From the NCBI GenBank assembly GCA_026545765.1, contig CM048843.1, positions 10,687,501 through 10,751,500 on the forward strand: a stretch of DNA of 64,000 bases, given 5' to 3'. Under the pieces are notes generated by a model. The model made no database searches. It was not told the DNA's origin and was given only the letters and a program-made list of their open reading frames with translations. Of this stretch, positions 1 to 12,999 are shown in pieces; the stretch's first letter is position 1; every line of letters begins with the position of its first letter. Both the position numbers and the translations under genes were made by a program. This stretch comes from Plantago major. Lineage: Eukaryota > Streptophyta > Magnoliopsida > Lamiales > Plantaginaceae.

Positions 1-1445
1 AAAAAGGAAGTTGCTGATAGTCTACGTGAGGACATGAAAGCAAGAGGGGTCAATGAGGATGTTTTTGTACTTGATGCATCACTGAATAATTTGAAAAAGG
101 AGGGAAAGATCAATGAAGCAGTGGCGTTGTTTGAAGATTCGGTTTCGAGGGGAGTGTTACCAGACCTTGTTAACTATACATCCCTGATGGATGGGCTGTT
201 TAAAGCAGGAAAAGAATCCTCCGCCCTTAAATTGGTGCAAGAGATTACTGAAAGAAGTGCGGGATTTGATACTATTGCCTATAATGTCTTGCTCAATGGA
301 TTGCTTAAAAGTGGCCAGTATGATATACAGTCTGTTTACAATGAAATGAAGCGGCTTGGCTTGCATCCAGACCATGCCACATTTAACACTTTGATTAGCT
401 GCACTGCAAGGAAGGTAAAATTGAAAAAGCCCTTCAGATCTGGGCTGAAATGAAAAGTAATGCATTAAGGCCTAATGAAATAACTTGTCATGTTTTATTG
501 AAGGGGTTCTGTGAATCTGGTCAAATTATTAAGGGAATGGATTTGCTGAGGGAGTTCTCTAGTACTGGGTTTCGTCCTACAGAAGCTACTCACAGACTAA
601 TGCTCACCGCTGCTTCAGAAGCTAAAAAGGCCGATGCTATCTATAAAATGCACAAGGAGCTTGTGTCGATGGGGCTTGATGTGAATCTCAGAATTTATAA
701 CAATCTTATAACTACTTTTTGTGGGCTAAAGATGACTAGAAAGGCAGCATCTGTGTTAGAGGAAATGAAAGAAGCTGGTTTTGCTGCAGATACTATCACG
801 TACAACGCCCTCATACAAGGGCACTGCAAAAACTTGCATTTCGAGCGGGCTCTTACACTGTACTCTCAGATGACAGCCGAAGGTGTTTCTCCTAACATTA
901 CTACGTTTAACATTCTTGTGGGTGGATATGCTGCAGCTGGATTGCTGGAGAAATTGAATGGCCTCCTTTCTGAAATGAAAGAAAAAGGTTTTGTTCCAAA
1001 TGCTACCACATATGATATATTGGTTTCTGGTCAGGGGAGGATTGGAAACAAGAAGGAATCTATTAGACTTTACTGTGAAATGATAACCAAAGGCTTTGTT
1101 CCAAGAACTAGCACATATAACCTACTTATCCGTGATTTTGCGAAGACGGGAAAAATGAAACAGGCAATGGAGCTTTTGAACGAAATGCAAGCTAGAGGGG
1201 TGCTCCCTAGTTCCGGAACATACGACATACTAATAACTGGATGGTGCAAATTGTCATTTCAGGAGAAATCCATGAAGAGATCATATCAAGCAGAGGCAAT
1301 AAGATTGTTTAGAGAGATGAGCGATAAAGGCTTTAACCCAACTGAAACTACAATATACTATCTGAGTCCCATCCTTGCGAAACCAGGAAAAGTGGGTGAT
1401 GCTCAGATGCTTTTGGCTAACTTGTATAGGACTAAGAAAAAATAA
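1..1445 (+). CDS. P-type pentatricopeptide repeat protein, 3' part, one apparent frameshift
   Basis: The reading frame is open from base 1, so the gene begins upstream of the window. About thirteen consecutive 35-residue units are visible, each with the PPR pattern (for example TYNALIQGHCK and TTYDILVSGQG) and mostly ending in a G-x-x-P/A-D/N turn. No E or DYW editing domain follows, so this is a P-class protein. Family knowledge: such proteins bind organellar RNA in mitochondria or plastids. The last repeats resemble the Arabidopsis At5g14770 type from memory, which is a guess. Near 398-410 the frame changes: frame 1 reads on to a stop at 453, while the frame resuming at CKEGKIEKALQIWAEMK continues to the stop at 1443-1445. 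This looks like one inserted base, either a real lesion or a sequence error. Repeats on both sides are otherwise well kept. Confidence 0.85.
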
Positions 1446-3540
1446 CAGGTGATTGAATCTGATTGAGAAGAACAGAATTCTAGTTGAGAGCAAAGAGAGA
1501 GAATGTTATGAGCATGTGAAGTAGCTGATCAATGATGGCAAACTTCTTGAATGGAAGTAAGTCTGTTTATGATTTATTAATGTCATGTCTGCTTCTTACG
1601 ACTTGGTGTGAAAGTTTTATTTTCGTATTTTAAAGTTGAAAGTTCTTGAACTGACAGTGAACTTGAGAAAAATGAGAAGCAGAGGCACGATTGGACATAG
1701 GAAGTTACAGATGTAGTGTGCCAAAGGATCATGCCGGTAACTGCCATTTGATGGCTTGATTATTTAAAATCTGAGCTTAATAAATAATAATAAAAACTCA
1801 TTGTAGTTAGTAACTGCATTTACTAATTGATGTGGTATACAATCTTACAGGGCCTGGTCGTGATGCTTCTTAACTTGGGATTGACTGCTAGGTGTATACA
1901 AGGATGCGTTGCAGTGCCCACATGTTACACTGTGGTGAAGTTCTTTTCAGTTTAATTAATTATTTGTATGGAGAGAATAACTTGAACTGAAACATGAATC
2001 TAACGACCTTGTTTTTTTTCCCTTTATTTTCCCCTACAATTCTATTTAAACTAATTGCAACACCAAAGTTGGAGCCAAATCATTATCTGAAGTGTTCACA
2101 ATAATCCTCACACCTAAGCAGTCTTTATTTTATAAATGAGACGAATTTAATTAGTTTGGATATACTTCGTAACATGTTTACTAATTATCATTTCTTGTGT
2201 CGTAGGAAAGATGCAGTACAGCTCCAAGTGATAGTGGTGGAGAAATTTACTGCGCTCCACGCTAGTCTTTTCACAAGGCAAGTTGTGATTTCATCAGAGA
2301 CAAATCAGTTCTAGATTGTGTCATCTGATACTTTGTTTGTTGCAGAGTTCTGAAAAGTGGAGATCTTTTCTTTCTTCTTTTGGTGAAAAGGCTCAAAAGA
2401 CTCGATTATCAACAGTGGCTTGTTTGTGGAGAAGTGCGAGGGAAATACAATGGGGAATTAGATTATAGGTAGCTGTATCAAGATCGTAGTTAGGATAAAA
2501 GTTTTATGACGTATCAACCTGCATACATGGGGTTTGAACTTTGAAGGTTGCTTTGCAGCACTATGCCATTTGGTAGAGATATGTGAATAATTAAAGTAGG
2601 GGCTGTGAGGAAGAAATTTATCAATGGACGGGCTATCCTATATGACTAAATATAAGAGTTACAGCTAAGAAATAGCAGAGTCAATGAGGAACAAAAGAAG
2701 AATGGTGTCAGTGACAATGTTCTAAATCGTAATGTGTGGTAGATCTGGATACTTCAAAAGACCGAGATCTTTTGTTGAAAATGGCCATTACACCAGGTAA
2801 AAGCTTACTTGAATTTTTAGATTGTCATTAAGTTTCTATTGTGATGATTTCTGCTTTAGTCATTTGTTTAAATTCAGATTGTGTAAATGGCTGTGAAACT
2901 CCGCTCTTCTGTTAGCATGTTGCCTTTTTACTGGCTTGGGTATACTGAATGTGAAGTCTGAAACCTCTGTAGGATAATTTATCCATTATGCATAATGTCT
3001 TTGTTCCCACAGCTATAAACCCCCATTTATGCTCATGTGGCTGAAACCATGTACAGTGAAATGAATTTTTAACTCTGTATGGGTTCAACATCCTCTCTGC
3101 TAATCTAAACCTGTTCTTGCTTGAGGTTGCGAATTTGTTCAACATTTAAGATATTTGGTGCATTGCTTGAACTTTAGAGGCCTTTCATTTGGGGTTGAAT
3201 ATTTCGCTGTTTGTTACAATAAAGCCATAACGTAAATAGAAAAGGAAGCATCAATTTTGACTTTTGAGGCCAAATATGCTGAATACCAGCTAACTTCTCC
3301 TGTCTTAATCAATCGAGTCTTAATTTTCCGTCTTGTATCTTCAACTTTGCAGGATTGAATCAAGAAGCCACAAGTAGCTAACAGAAGCTTAAAACTTTTG
3401 CCTCCTATGGGTTGCAGAGATTGGTGAGTGAGTGAGTGATGTTGCTGTTTGCTGGTGGTGGGATGTCCAATCCAATCCGTCTGGAGAACTTCATGTAATT
3501 GTAGGTGAAAACTTTAAATAAATAAATGATAGTAAAACAT
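1446..3540 (+). other. 3' flank of the PPR gene, no coding sequence seen
   Basis: No frame here encodes a recognisable protein. AATAAA-like polyadenylation signals cluster near 1779-1796 and again near 3517-3533. The sequence is less AT-rich than the next kilobase and contains several GT...AG intervals, so a long, possibly spliced 3' UTR is possible but unproven. Confidence 0.4.
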
Positions 3541-4687
3541 TAAAATTGGTCAAAATGTGTAATTTATGTGTAAGGTAATTATGGTAAAATATACTCCTAT
3601 CCTAATAGACACATCATTTATATCATTCATCATAGGTTAGTCATTCATAGAACAAACATCATGACACTATGAGTTATGAACTTATTCATTATTGTCTCAT
3701 TTATTAATAAATTTTTAAATTAAAAAATTGAGATATTTGTTTTAAATAATTAGAGTAAAAAAAATGAGCATGCTGTCCCGGGTTGGCAGCCTATACAGAA
3801 TTTCAACTCCGTCCCATTTTTCAACCTGGACCGTTCCTCAGTTTATGTAACTATGTGATGGGTGTAGCTTCATTTGTTAGATTGTATAGCTATGACGGAT
3901 GCATATGGTCAAAAAAATTGAGACCCACGCTAAAATTTTTAAATTACTCAAATAATAAAGATATATAAAAACATAAAAGTTTTCATATATAATAATAAAA
4001 TTAATTTCCTAATAAACTCGCATACGAAATATATCACTTTAAAAATGTAACACTTAAAATTATTTTGAAGCAAAATTATAGATTAAATTCTTTATCACAT
4101 CATTTATTTTCATACTTTTAATACCCTATTAAGATCGTGATATAAAATTGGAGATAAAATTTTTATGATCCCACATGGATTAACATTCCGCATTTGCAAA
4201 ACGTAATTTAATAATGACAAATAAATAAAATTATACGATACAAATGATACATAAGTCAACAAATGTGTATGTAGTTCTATATAGCCTTTTCCCACCTACT
4301 CAAAAGGAAAGTGTACGTTTCTTCTTTTCATATGGCGTTTTCCAATTTGTTTTTCGTAAAATATCCAGAAGTGTCGTGAAAAGGCTTTTGCTACACGTTT
4401 ACATCAATGTTATCAGGACATAAGAATGCATATGTTATTTAATTGAAGTATTTAAGTAAATAAATTGATGTATGATATTATCAGTAGGCATTAGCCCTAA
4501 CGATAGCCTATATATTACGTAACCCGATTCCTCACATTCACATATTAATTGACTAATCTTCTGTGGGAGTTGGGACAATTCGGAGGAGGACTTTTCGGAA
4601 ATCTGCAGCAAAAGCTAGACCACTTTGCCTAATCAGGTTGCATTGCGTCTCAAAGCTATCTCATGCGATAATGTGATCCTTTCTAGA
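3541..4687. other. AT-rich intergenic DNA
   Basis: The sequence is strongly AT-rich with only short random open frames. I see no gene, RNA or delimited repeat in it. Confidence 0.5.
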
Positions 4688-4695
4688 GTACTCCT

Positions 4696-5072
4696 CAGAC
4701 GGCCACATATTTCGGCCCACGCGAATCAGTAAGACGGAATTCAAAAAAAATTTAAAATGAATAAACAATACAAAAAAGGCACGACATACTATAATTGGCT
4801 CTGCAAAATAATACTAATATGAAGAAAATCTTATTACTAAGAAAATTAAGAAGTTCAAAAAAATACAAAGTAAAAATAATCATAGTTTAAATAATAACAT
4901 GACGAGTAATGCGAATGCACTTGAATTTGATAAAGTGATTTTTCCATCAAAATATTCTACCATCAGCCCATTTCTAAATAGCATATAAGAATACTACTAT
5001 AAAATTTGGTGCCTCTAAATTTTCGGAGCCCTGTGCGGGCGGGCTTACCGCTCATGGCCTTAGCCACCCCTG
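4696..5072. mobile_element. hAT-type miniature element with 8-bp target duplication
   Basis: The 377-bp segment starts CAGACGGCC and ends CCACCCCTG. It is flanked by GTACTCCT (4688-4695) and GTACTCCC (5073-5080), an 8-bp direct repeat with one mismatch, as hAT elements make. The right end contains a stretch reading GCCCTGTGCGGGCG, which is also found inverted at the start of the element at 30780, so the two appear to be one family. There is no open frame, so the element is non-autonomous. Confidence 0.6.
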
Positions 5073-5262
5073 GTACTCCCTATGCTTTAATTGCAAATTT
5101 ATCCTACTATTCCGTAGGATGATATATTTTTCTATCATATCCAGCCTGATGGAGTGTCTCACAATGATTTAATGCATTGTATCATAATTATACCACATAC
5201 TTTAAATGTTGCAATACACCATGCATTAAGTATCATGCATAATGCTTGTAGTACATGCATAC

Positions 5263-5278
5263 ACTACATGCATGTAGT
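5263..5278. repeat. Perfect 16-bp palindrome around CATGCATG
   Basis: ACTACATGCATGTAGT reads the same on both strands. Two further ATGCAT-containing words lie within the preceding 45 bases. CATGCA is the RY motif bound by plant B3 factors, but no gene start lies nearby, so a regulatory role is not supported. Confidence 0.5.
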
Positions 5279-5345
5279 ATAGATTAAACCGATCTTAAAT
5301 CATAATAGTCATGTATCCATTAGCAAGGTTCAAATTTGAATGCAC

Positions 5346-5657
5346 TGTAAGGCTTAAAGCAATGGATCAAGTATGCAGAAGAAAAGATTGAGGAAGCAGC
5401 AGAACAAAGAAGAAAAGAAGAAGCACATTTCAGCATTTGAAGGAAAAGCGTGTTTCTCATATTACGTTTTGTCTGTTGAACTAAATAGTAATGCGACTTG
5501 TACTAGAAGCTATGAGAGTTGTACTTAGTTAGTTAGATTGGTTATTTAAGCTGAAGAACAGCTGAAACAGAGATTTATTCATTCATTCCTGTAACTATTC
5601 ATTTTTTATCAATATAATTTGGTTTTCAGTTCTTGATGATTTTCATATCATCTCACA
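5346..5657 (+). repeat. Left LTR of the copia element
   Basis: It begins TGTAAGGC, ends CTCACA and is followed directly by the primer-binding site. It is about 95 per cent identical to 11148-11459. Confidence 0.9.
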
Positions 5658-8600
5658 TGGTATCATCGTGGTGAAATTCGATCAATTGTGACCATTTTGC
5701 TTCCGCATTTCTTCTCTGATTGTTGTTATCGATTCTTATCGACTGTTTGTTTGTTGGTTTCTCTCTGAGATAACCGTTTTCTTTGATTGATCAACAATGG
5801 CTGATCGTGTTGATTATGGTGATTCTGGTGTTCCGGTGGCCGGTATGGCTGCAACTGGTGTTGCTGCAAGAGTTATCAGTCCTACTGATAATCCACAATC
5901 TCCGTATTTCATCCATCCAAATGAAAGTGCTGGCAATCGTGTGATAGCTGAAACTTTTGATGGAACCAATTATACAACTTGGGCGAAATCTGTGCACATG
6001 TCCTTAAAGGTGAAAGGTAAATTTGGCTTTCTTGATGGTTCGATTCCTACTCCACCACCTGAGAATTTACTTTTGTTTGAGGCTTGGGAAAAGGTTAATG
6101 CGTTGAATTTATCTTGGTTGACATATTCATGTACTCAACAAATTAGAAATTCTTTGGTTTATGTTACCACTGCAAGAGGTTTGTGGGATGAGTTTCGAAT
6201 GCGTTATTTGAAGAGTGATGGGCCAAGAGTGTTTTCATTGAAAAAGACAATCAGTTCTATCAAGCAAGGAACTCAATCTGTTACTGATTACTATACACAA
6301 TTTACTACTCTTTGTGATGAGTATTACAACTATAGGGCATTACCTAGCTGTAAGTGTGGTAAATGCTCTTGTGATTTGACTCAAGAATTGAGTGTGACAA
6401 TGCGTATGATTCAATCGCTTTTTGGTGGGATTGAATGATTCTTTTAGTACTATTCGAAGTCAGATCTTGTTAATGTCACCTATACCAACTCTGTCCAAGA
6501 TTTATTCTATTCTGCAACAAGAAGAAGGTCAAAGAGGTCTTCAATTGTCTCCGATGGACTCAATGGCTATGATGGTCAATCAACAAGATGATAACATCAA
6601 TGTTAACTCAGCAATGGTGGCTAATGCAACTCATTATAGAGAGAACAAACGTCCTGTGCTTAAGTGTAAACATTGTGGCTTTCAGGGTCATACTATTGAC
6701 AGATGTTATCAGTTGATAGGATATCCTCCTAATTGGAAGGGTCCTAAAGTGTATAGATCTGCTGGCCAACAATATGCATCTCAAGGAAATGGAACTACAA
6801 ATGCCAGGCTCACAGAACAATTCTAGAGCTCATGCCAATGCAACTTTAACTAATATCGGTTCGAGATCAATCTCATCGATTCTTAATTTCTTTGATCATG
6901 ATATGTTTGCTCAGTATGTAGAGTTTGTCAAAGCTCATAAGAAAGGTGAAGCATCTACATCTGTTGGTGTGGCTGTTGTGGCACAAGTTGTAGCTTCTCC
7001 TACAATGGATTCAGGTATCCAGGGGACATGTTTTGCTTTATCTTCTAAAACTATGCAAAATGTTCGATATCGATACAAAAGCTTCTGATCACATGTTATG
7101 TACATCTGACTCTTATTCTTTTCCACCTAATTTAACTTCTAAATCTATACAATTACCAACTGGAAATGTTACTACAGCTATTAATACTGGTACTGTGAAA
7201 TTAACTTCTAATATTGTTCTTAAAGATGCTCTATATGTGCCCATGTTCCAGTTTAATTTGGTTTCTATTCGACAGCTATGTATTCAAAACAATTTGGGTG
7301 CTATTTTTGATGCAGATGAATGTGTTTTGCAGGACAAGTTGTCCAACAAAATGATTGGTTATGCTGGGCATAAAGATGGACTTTATCATTTACATATACA
7401 ACAAGAATTTCCACTGAATATATTTTCTCATGTTGCATCTGTAGCAAAAGTTGATAGCATTTCTGTACATCCTTCTGTTTTGTGGCATTTGAGATTAGGA
7501 CATTATCCATTGACTAAAATTCATTGTATTGAGCATTTGAACCTTTCTCCTTGTAATTCAGCTCTTCCTTGTGATGTTTGTCAGTATGCCAAGCAAAAGA
7601 AGCTTGTTTTTCATTCAAGTGTATCTGTTTCTCAGGCTCCTTTTGATCTTATACATGTTGATATATGGGGACCTTTTTCAATGGAATCTTATAGTGGAGC
7701 AAGATATTTTCTTATAATTGTTGATGATTATTCTCGTTGCACCTGAATTTTCTTTATGCGTTACAAATCTGAGACAAGAACACATTTGCAGAATTTTTAT
7801 CAACTTATTCTTACTCAGTTTAAAACTAAGATTAAAACAATTCGTTCTGACAATGGAGCTGAGTTTTCTTTCAGGGATTTTTATGATGCTAATGGAATAA
7901 TACATCAGTGTTCTTGTATTGATACTCCACAGCAAAATGGACGAGTAGAACGCAAACATCAACACTTGTTACAAGTAGCTCATTCTTTATTGTTTCAGTC
8001 TCATCTTCCTATGAAGTTTTGGACTGAGGCTATTAGTACAGCTGTTTATATTATCAATCGTGTTCCTACAACTGCTTAACATAACCGTAGTCCTTATGCC
8101 ATGCTTTACAATAAATCTCCAGATTACTCTGTCATGAGAATTTTCGGTTGTTTATGTTATGCCTCTACACAGGTTGCTTCAAGAACTAAGTTTGATAAAA
8201 GAGCAAATAAATGTGTGTTTTTAAGCTATCCTATTGGTATGAAAGGGTATAAGTTGCTGGATATAGCAACTCATAAAGTTTTTATTTCCAGAGATGTAAT
8301 TTTTTATGAAAATGAGTTTCCTTTCAAAATCAATTCAAAACTTTTATCTCCTGATACTTTAGTTTTATCTGATCCTATCATTAATGATCCTATTGATCTC
8401 TATAATCCTGCTTCCTCTCATGAGTTATTATCGTCTCCTGCAACTTATATAGCTCATAACATTGCTGAAGAAGATCAAGCTAATCATAATGTACATACTA
8501 ATATTTCAGGCATTAGTGGATCAAGTATGCAGAACACAGATACAAAATCCAGTCTGAGCAATTCTTTTTCACCTGACATGGTTGCAGACTCAGTAGATAA

Positions 8601-10389
8601 TTCTGTGCAGACTGGAGTGAAAAGATCTACTAGAGTAAGGAAACAATCTTCTGTTTTAGATATATATCAATATCATGTTCCTCCTTCTCTCAAAATTCAT
8701 AATGATTCATCTGCTAATGCTAATTGTTCTGTTAGTTTTAATACTCAAGCTCCTTCTTTGCATTCTTTAGATCATTTTTTATCTACTGATATGCTTTCTA
8801 GTCAGCATAAATGTTTTACAGCCTCAATTACTTATATCAGTGAACCTAAAAATTATAAAGAGGTCATACATATTGAGTGGCAAAATGCTATGCAACAAGA
8901 GCTTGAGGCTTTAGAAAAGAATCACACATGGATTCTTACAGATTTACCACCTGACAAGCATACTATAGGATGTAAGTGGGTTTATAAAGTTAAACTCAAG
9001 GCTGATGGCAGTCTGGATAGGTACAAAGCCAGACTTGTGGCTAAAGGATACACACAAGAAGAAGGTTTTGACTATTTTAACACCTATTCTCATGTGGTTA
9101 AACTAACAATTGTGAAGATCTTATTATCTGTTGCTACAACAAAGAATTGGTACATTCATCAGCTAGATGTCAATAATGCATTTTTGCATGGGGACCTGGA
9201 TGAAGAAGTATATATGAAACCACCACCAGGTTATGGTAATGGTATTGAGGTTTGCAAACTCAAAAAGAGTCTCTATGGTCTTAAACAAGCATCTAGAGAG
9301 TGGTTCTTGAAACTGGCTGATTCACTTTCTATTTTTGGTTATAAACAATCTGTGGCAGATTTTTCTTTGTTTACTAAACAAACAGGTCAATCTTTTACAG
9401 CTTTGCTTATATATGTTGATGATATTATTGTTTCTGGTAATGATCTTGATGAAATCAAAGCTGTAAAACATTATCTGCATGATAAGTTTACTATTAAAGA
9501 TATTGGAGTTTTGAAGTATATTTTGGGAATTGAAGTTGCCAGATCTGAAACTGGTCTTAATTTGTGTCAAAGAAAATATACTATAGACATTTTGAAAGAT
9601 TCTTCTTATCTGGATTGCAAACCAGAGAAAACTCCAATGGATAGTAAACTTAAATTATCAATACATTCAGGAACTCCACTGACAGATGCAAAAGTTTACA
9701 GAATCTTGTGGGGAGACTTTTATATCTTACAGTTACTAGACCTGACATTGCTTTTAGTGTACAAATGTTGAGTCAATTTATGAGTTGTCCTACTGATGTG
9801 CATCTTAGTGCAGCTCATAGAATTCTCAGGTATTTAAAAGGGACAATAGGACAAGGTCTCTTCTATAGCAGCTCAAATGATCTTCAGCTTAATTAAAGGA
9901 TATTCAGATGCAGATTGGGGTGCTTGTGTAGACACTAGGAGAAGTGTGACAGGTTATTGTTTTTATCTTGGAGATACACTTATCAGTTGGAAGTCAAAGA
10001 AGCAGCAGGTTGTTAGTAGATCCAAGATGTAGGTCAATATAGAGCACCTGCAAATGTCAGATGTGAGGCGAATGGATCAAGTATGTCCCGATGAACTATG
10101 ATTACACAAACTAAACCTGTGCTCTTGTTCACTGATAATCTCTCAACATTTCATCTTGCACATAATCCTGTTCAACACCAGAGGACAAAACATATAGAGC
10201 TTGACTGTCACATCATCAGGGAAAAGATAGCTGATGGATTAATCAAGCTCATTCATATATCAAATACACATCAATATGCTGAGGTTTATACTAAGCCACT
10301 CTCAACTATTCCTTTTCAGCATCTTGTATCCAAGATGAACATGATGAATATCCATGCTCATCTTGGGGGTAAGGTGAAATAGTTTAAGG

Positions 10390-11121
10390 ACCCATATTTG
10401 ACACTAAACAAAACAGCAGAAATAAACAAGCCAAGATATAAGTTTCTAGCAGATGATATTTCTATAATCCACCGAGCCTCATGGCGAAAATATCCACTAA
10501 TCAATGACGTTAATGAATACAAAACTAGTCTAGATTTATTCTTACGAATATCTCTAGATGCAAAAACAACCGAGTAGATGTAAAGAGCTACCTCTACCAA
10601 TCTACCTATCAATCTCTAACCTATAGAGAACACTAGATAGATACAACTCGGAAAAACCTTAGACAATACACGAATCTATATGAATATTCTTGAGAGAATA
10701 ATAAGCTTGCTTCGTGTCCTGTCTTCAACGTCGACTCTATATATAGGCTAGAAAGCCGCTGCCCATCACACCTAGAGTCCTACATTGAAACTTGTTATAA
10801 CCTTGTAACTAGAATACAACTCCTTGATTTGCTCAAATCTTCTAGATTCCACCTAGATGTCCTGTCTTCGTGTCCTTCCTTCCTTGGCACACACGAATAC
10901 AACTCCTTGATTTGCTCAAATCTTCTAGATTCCATAAGATCTTGTATCCTAAAATATCTGCACACAGAATCCAACTAAAACCGTGGAACAATATTAGAGT
11001 TAGAATAAAGGTAAAAACTATAATAAATATATATATCGAAGTGTGACTAATTAACCAATGTGACGAGAACACTGAATCCATAGTGTTCTTAAAACGCTAG
11101 TACAAATACTGTGGATGTTAA
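10390..11121 (-). mobile_element. LTR-like segment nested in the copia element, probably minus strand
   Basis: About 730 bp separate the end of RNase H from the right LTR and match neither. Read on the minus strand, it has a TATATATAG box (10737-10748 region) and ends opposite a GGGGGTGTTTTG polypurine-like run next to GTTAACATCC, as at the 3' end of an LTR element. Inside it a 40-bp block is exactly repeated at 10812-10851 and 10895-10934. I read it as a piece of a second LTR element; the family is unknown and the boundaries are approximate. Confidence 0.4.
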
Positions 11122-11147
11122 CAAAACACCCCCAGTAGTCACACTTA

Positions 11148-11459
11148 CATAAGGCTTAAAGCAATGGATCGAGTATGCAGAAGAAAAGATTGAAGAAGCA
11201 GCAGAACAAAGAAGAAAAGAAGAAGCACATTTCAGCATTTGAAGGAAAAGTGTGTTTCTCATATTACGTTTTGTCTGTTGAACTAAATAGTAATGCGACT
11301 TGTACCAGAAGCTAGGAGAGTTGTACTTAGTTAGTTAGATTGGTTATTTAAGCTGAAGAACAATTAAATGTAGATTTATTCATTCATTCCTCAGAATTAT
11401 TCATTTTTTATCAATATAATTTGGTTTTCAGTTATTGATGATTTTCATATCATCTCACA
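11148..11459 (+). repeat. Right LTR of the copia element
   Basis: This is the near-copy of 5346-5657. It ends CTCACA, followed by the target duplication TGCAC. Its first two bases do not read TG, so the exact start is uncertain by a few bases. Confidence 0.88.
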
Positions 11460-11464
11460 TGCAC

Positions 11465-12899
11465 AAATTCAACGATGCCAAATTAATTATAATCAAAACA
11501 ACACCATATCAAGAATATAGTTAACGGTTACGAATATCTCATCTAGACAATAATTGATCGGTTAAATTTTAGAAACCAATTAGGTAGAGCAATCTAATCC
11601 AGACATACACAACACTCAAATTAGAGACCATTTCCCGAAAGTAAAGAAAGGAATTTACTTCGTAACTACAGATCCACGTGTTTGTGTTCACAAATACTTC
11701 AAAGTCTCCTAAAAAGTCGATGCTATTGTCAAAAGTGACGTCTGCCCTCTAGACGTAGTGGGCATGTCCGCATGTGGAAAGGCATGTTGTAAGCAAACGT
11801 CCATAAGTTTTCAATTGCAAGACCAGAGACGACCATGACATCTTGACAATTTTGTGTAGGAGAAGTTGACGGTCGAATAAGTAGCGCATTTCAAATTCCT
11901 ACAACAAAACTTCTTCCAATGCAATTTTCCAACGTATCGCCAAATTAAAGTGAATTAAAAGATTTATGAATTGTGAGTTGTGACATTTCTTCTGTCCTCA
12001 CAATGTAATTGCAACATGATATAGGGATCGATTTGTAATCGGGGGCATAGATACAACCGGCTAGTAGAAAATACGGAGAAATATATTTTTTGTTAGGGTG
12101 ATGACCTTGCAGAAGCCGAATACCATGCATAGCCGAGTTCATGAGGAAGATCGACATGATCACCTAGATGCTCAAGTGCCACATCACTACAAGCAAAATC
12201 TTTGGTTTTGTATATGCTACAAGACTACATGACCTGGATGTTTAGGTCCCACGACATAATTCTGTATAATGAATATCATGGCTGGTGTGGTGCATACCAT
12301 ATCATGTAGTGTATTCTGTATATGCATGCTAAACGTCATTTATTTTATTTAAAGGAATAAACTCAAATATTAATTTTAAAAAACCCGTCAAAAGAATCCT
12401 ACAAATAGGCGGGTTTACTGAGGTCAGTTTTTTGGATGAATGATCAACGGTAAAGTTTTCCGGTGCACACACAACTTGTGAGTAAATATGCACAAGGTAT
12501 AACATGTGTTTTTTTTTTGCAAGACCAATATATTGGCCTCGAGGGAATCAATAAGTAACCCCGCCGGTCCAAATTGTCAAACCTAAAATCCATTAGTGTC
12601 CGGGACACTACAAATGATATTGGATTTTAACCAACCTCAAATCCATAAACCTGATATATCATGAATTTTCATCATTTAGAATTGTATGCCTAGGAGACGA
12701 AGTATACGAGTCTCATCAGATTTTGTCTATTCACACTATAGTTTCTCCCGATGCTTTAATTAGGATGTTGAGATTTAATGACAACTAGAGCTAAGGTAAA
12801 ATTAAGTTAGTAGTTGTAATCAACAACTATCTTCCTCTAACAAATTACTGACTAATAGTCACATTCAAAATTTAGCAACTGATTGAGACTTCTCTTCTA
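11465..12899. other. Intergenic DNA upstream of ACX4
   Basis: I see no coding frame, RNA gene or delimited repeat here. The last few hundred bases are presumably the ACX4 promoter region. Confidence 0.5.
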
Positions 12900-12905
12900 C
12901 AGTAC

Positions 12906-12914
12906 TATATATAC
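12906..12914 (+). promoter_or_regulatory. TATA box of ACX4
   Basis: TATATATAC lies about 90 bp before the proposed ACX4 start codon at 13000, a spacing that fits a short 5' UTR. It is the only TATA-like word close enough upstream of the first exon. Confidence 0.5.
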
Positions 12915-12999
12915 AAGGATGAGTTCATCTATGTTTTCCATATCCTTTAAAAGCTGAACTCTTTGCTGTTATAACTTATAAGCCTAATTAGAGCCATCT

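Larger units (their letters stand above)
5346..11459 (+). mobile_element. Ty1/copia LTR retrotransposon, both LTRs present, broken
   Basis: Two LTRs of about 310 bp (5346-5657 and about 11148-11459) bracket the element, and the 5-bp target duplication TGCAC lies at 5341-5345 and 11460-11464. A TGGTATCA primer-binding site follows the left LTR at 5658. Parts in copia order are: gag with a CCHC zinc knuckle (about 5.8-6.8 kb), integrase (about 7.4-8.1 kb), reverse transcriptase with the YVDD motif (about 8.9-9.7 kb) and RNase H (about 9.7-10.4 kb). The LTRs differ at about 5 per cent of positions by eye. At common plant substitution rates this suggests an insertion of the order of two million years ago. 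The coding part has several breaks. An extra LTR-like segment lies between RNase H and the right LTR. Confidence 0.93.

Noticed and set aside
3783-3968. Short open frame of 61 codons on the plus strand
   Set aside because: Composition and length are as expected by chance, with no motif and no promoter or splice context.
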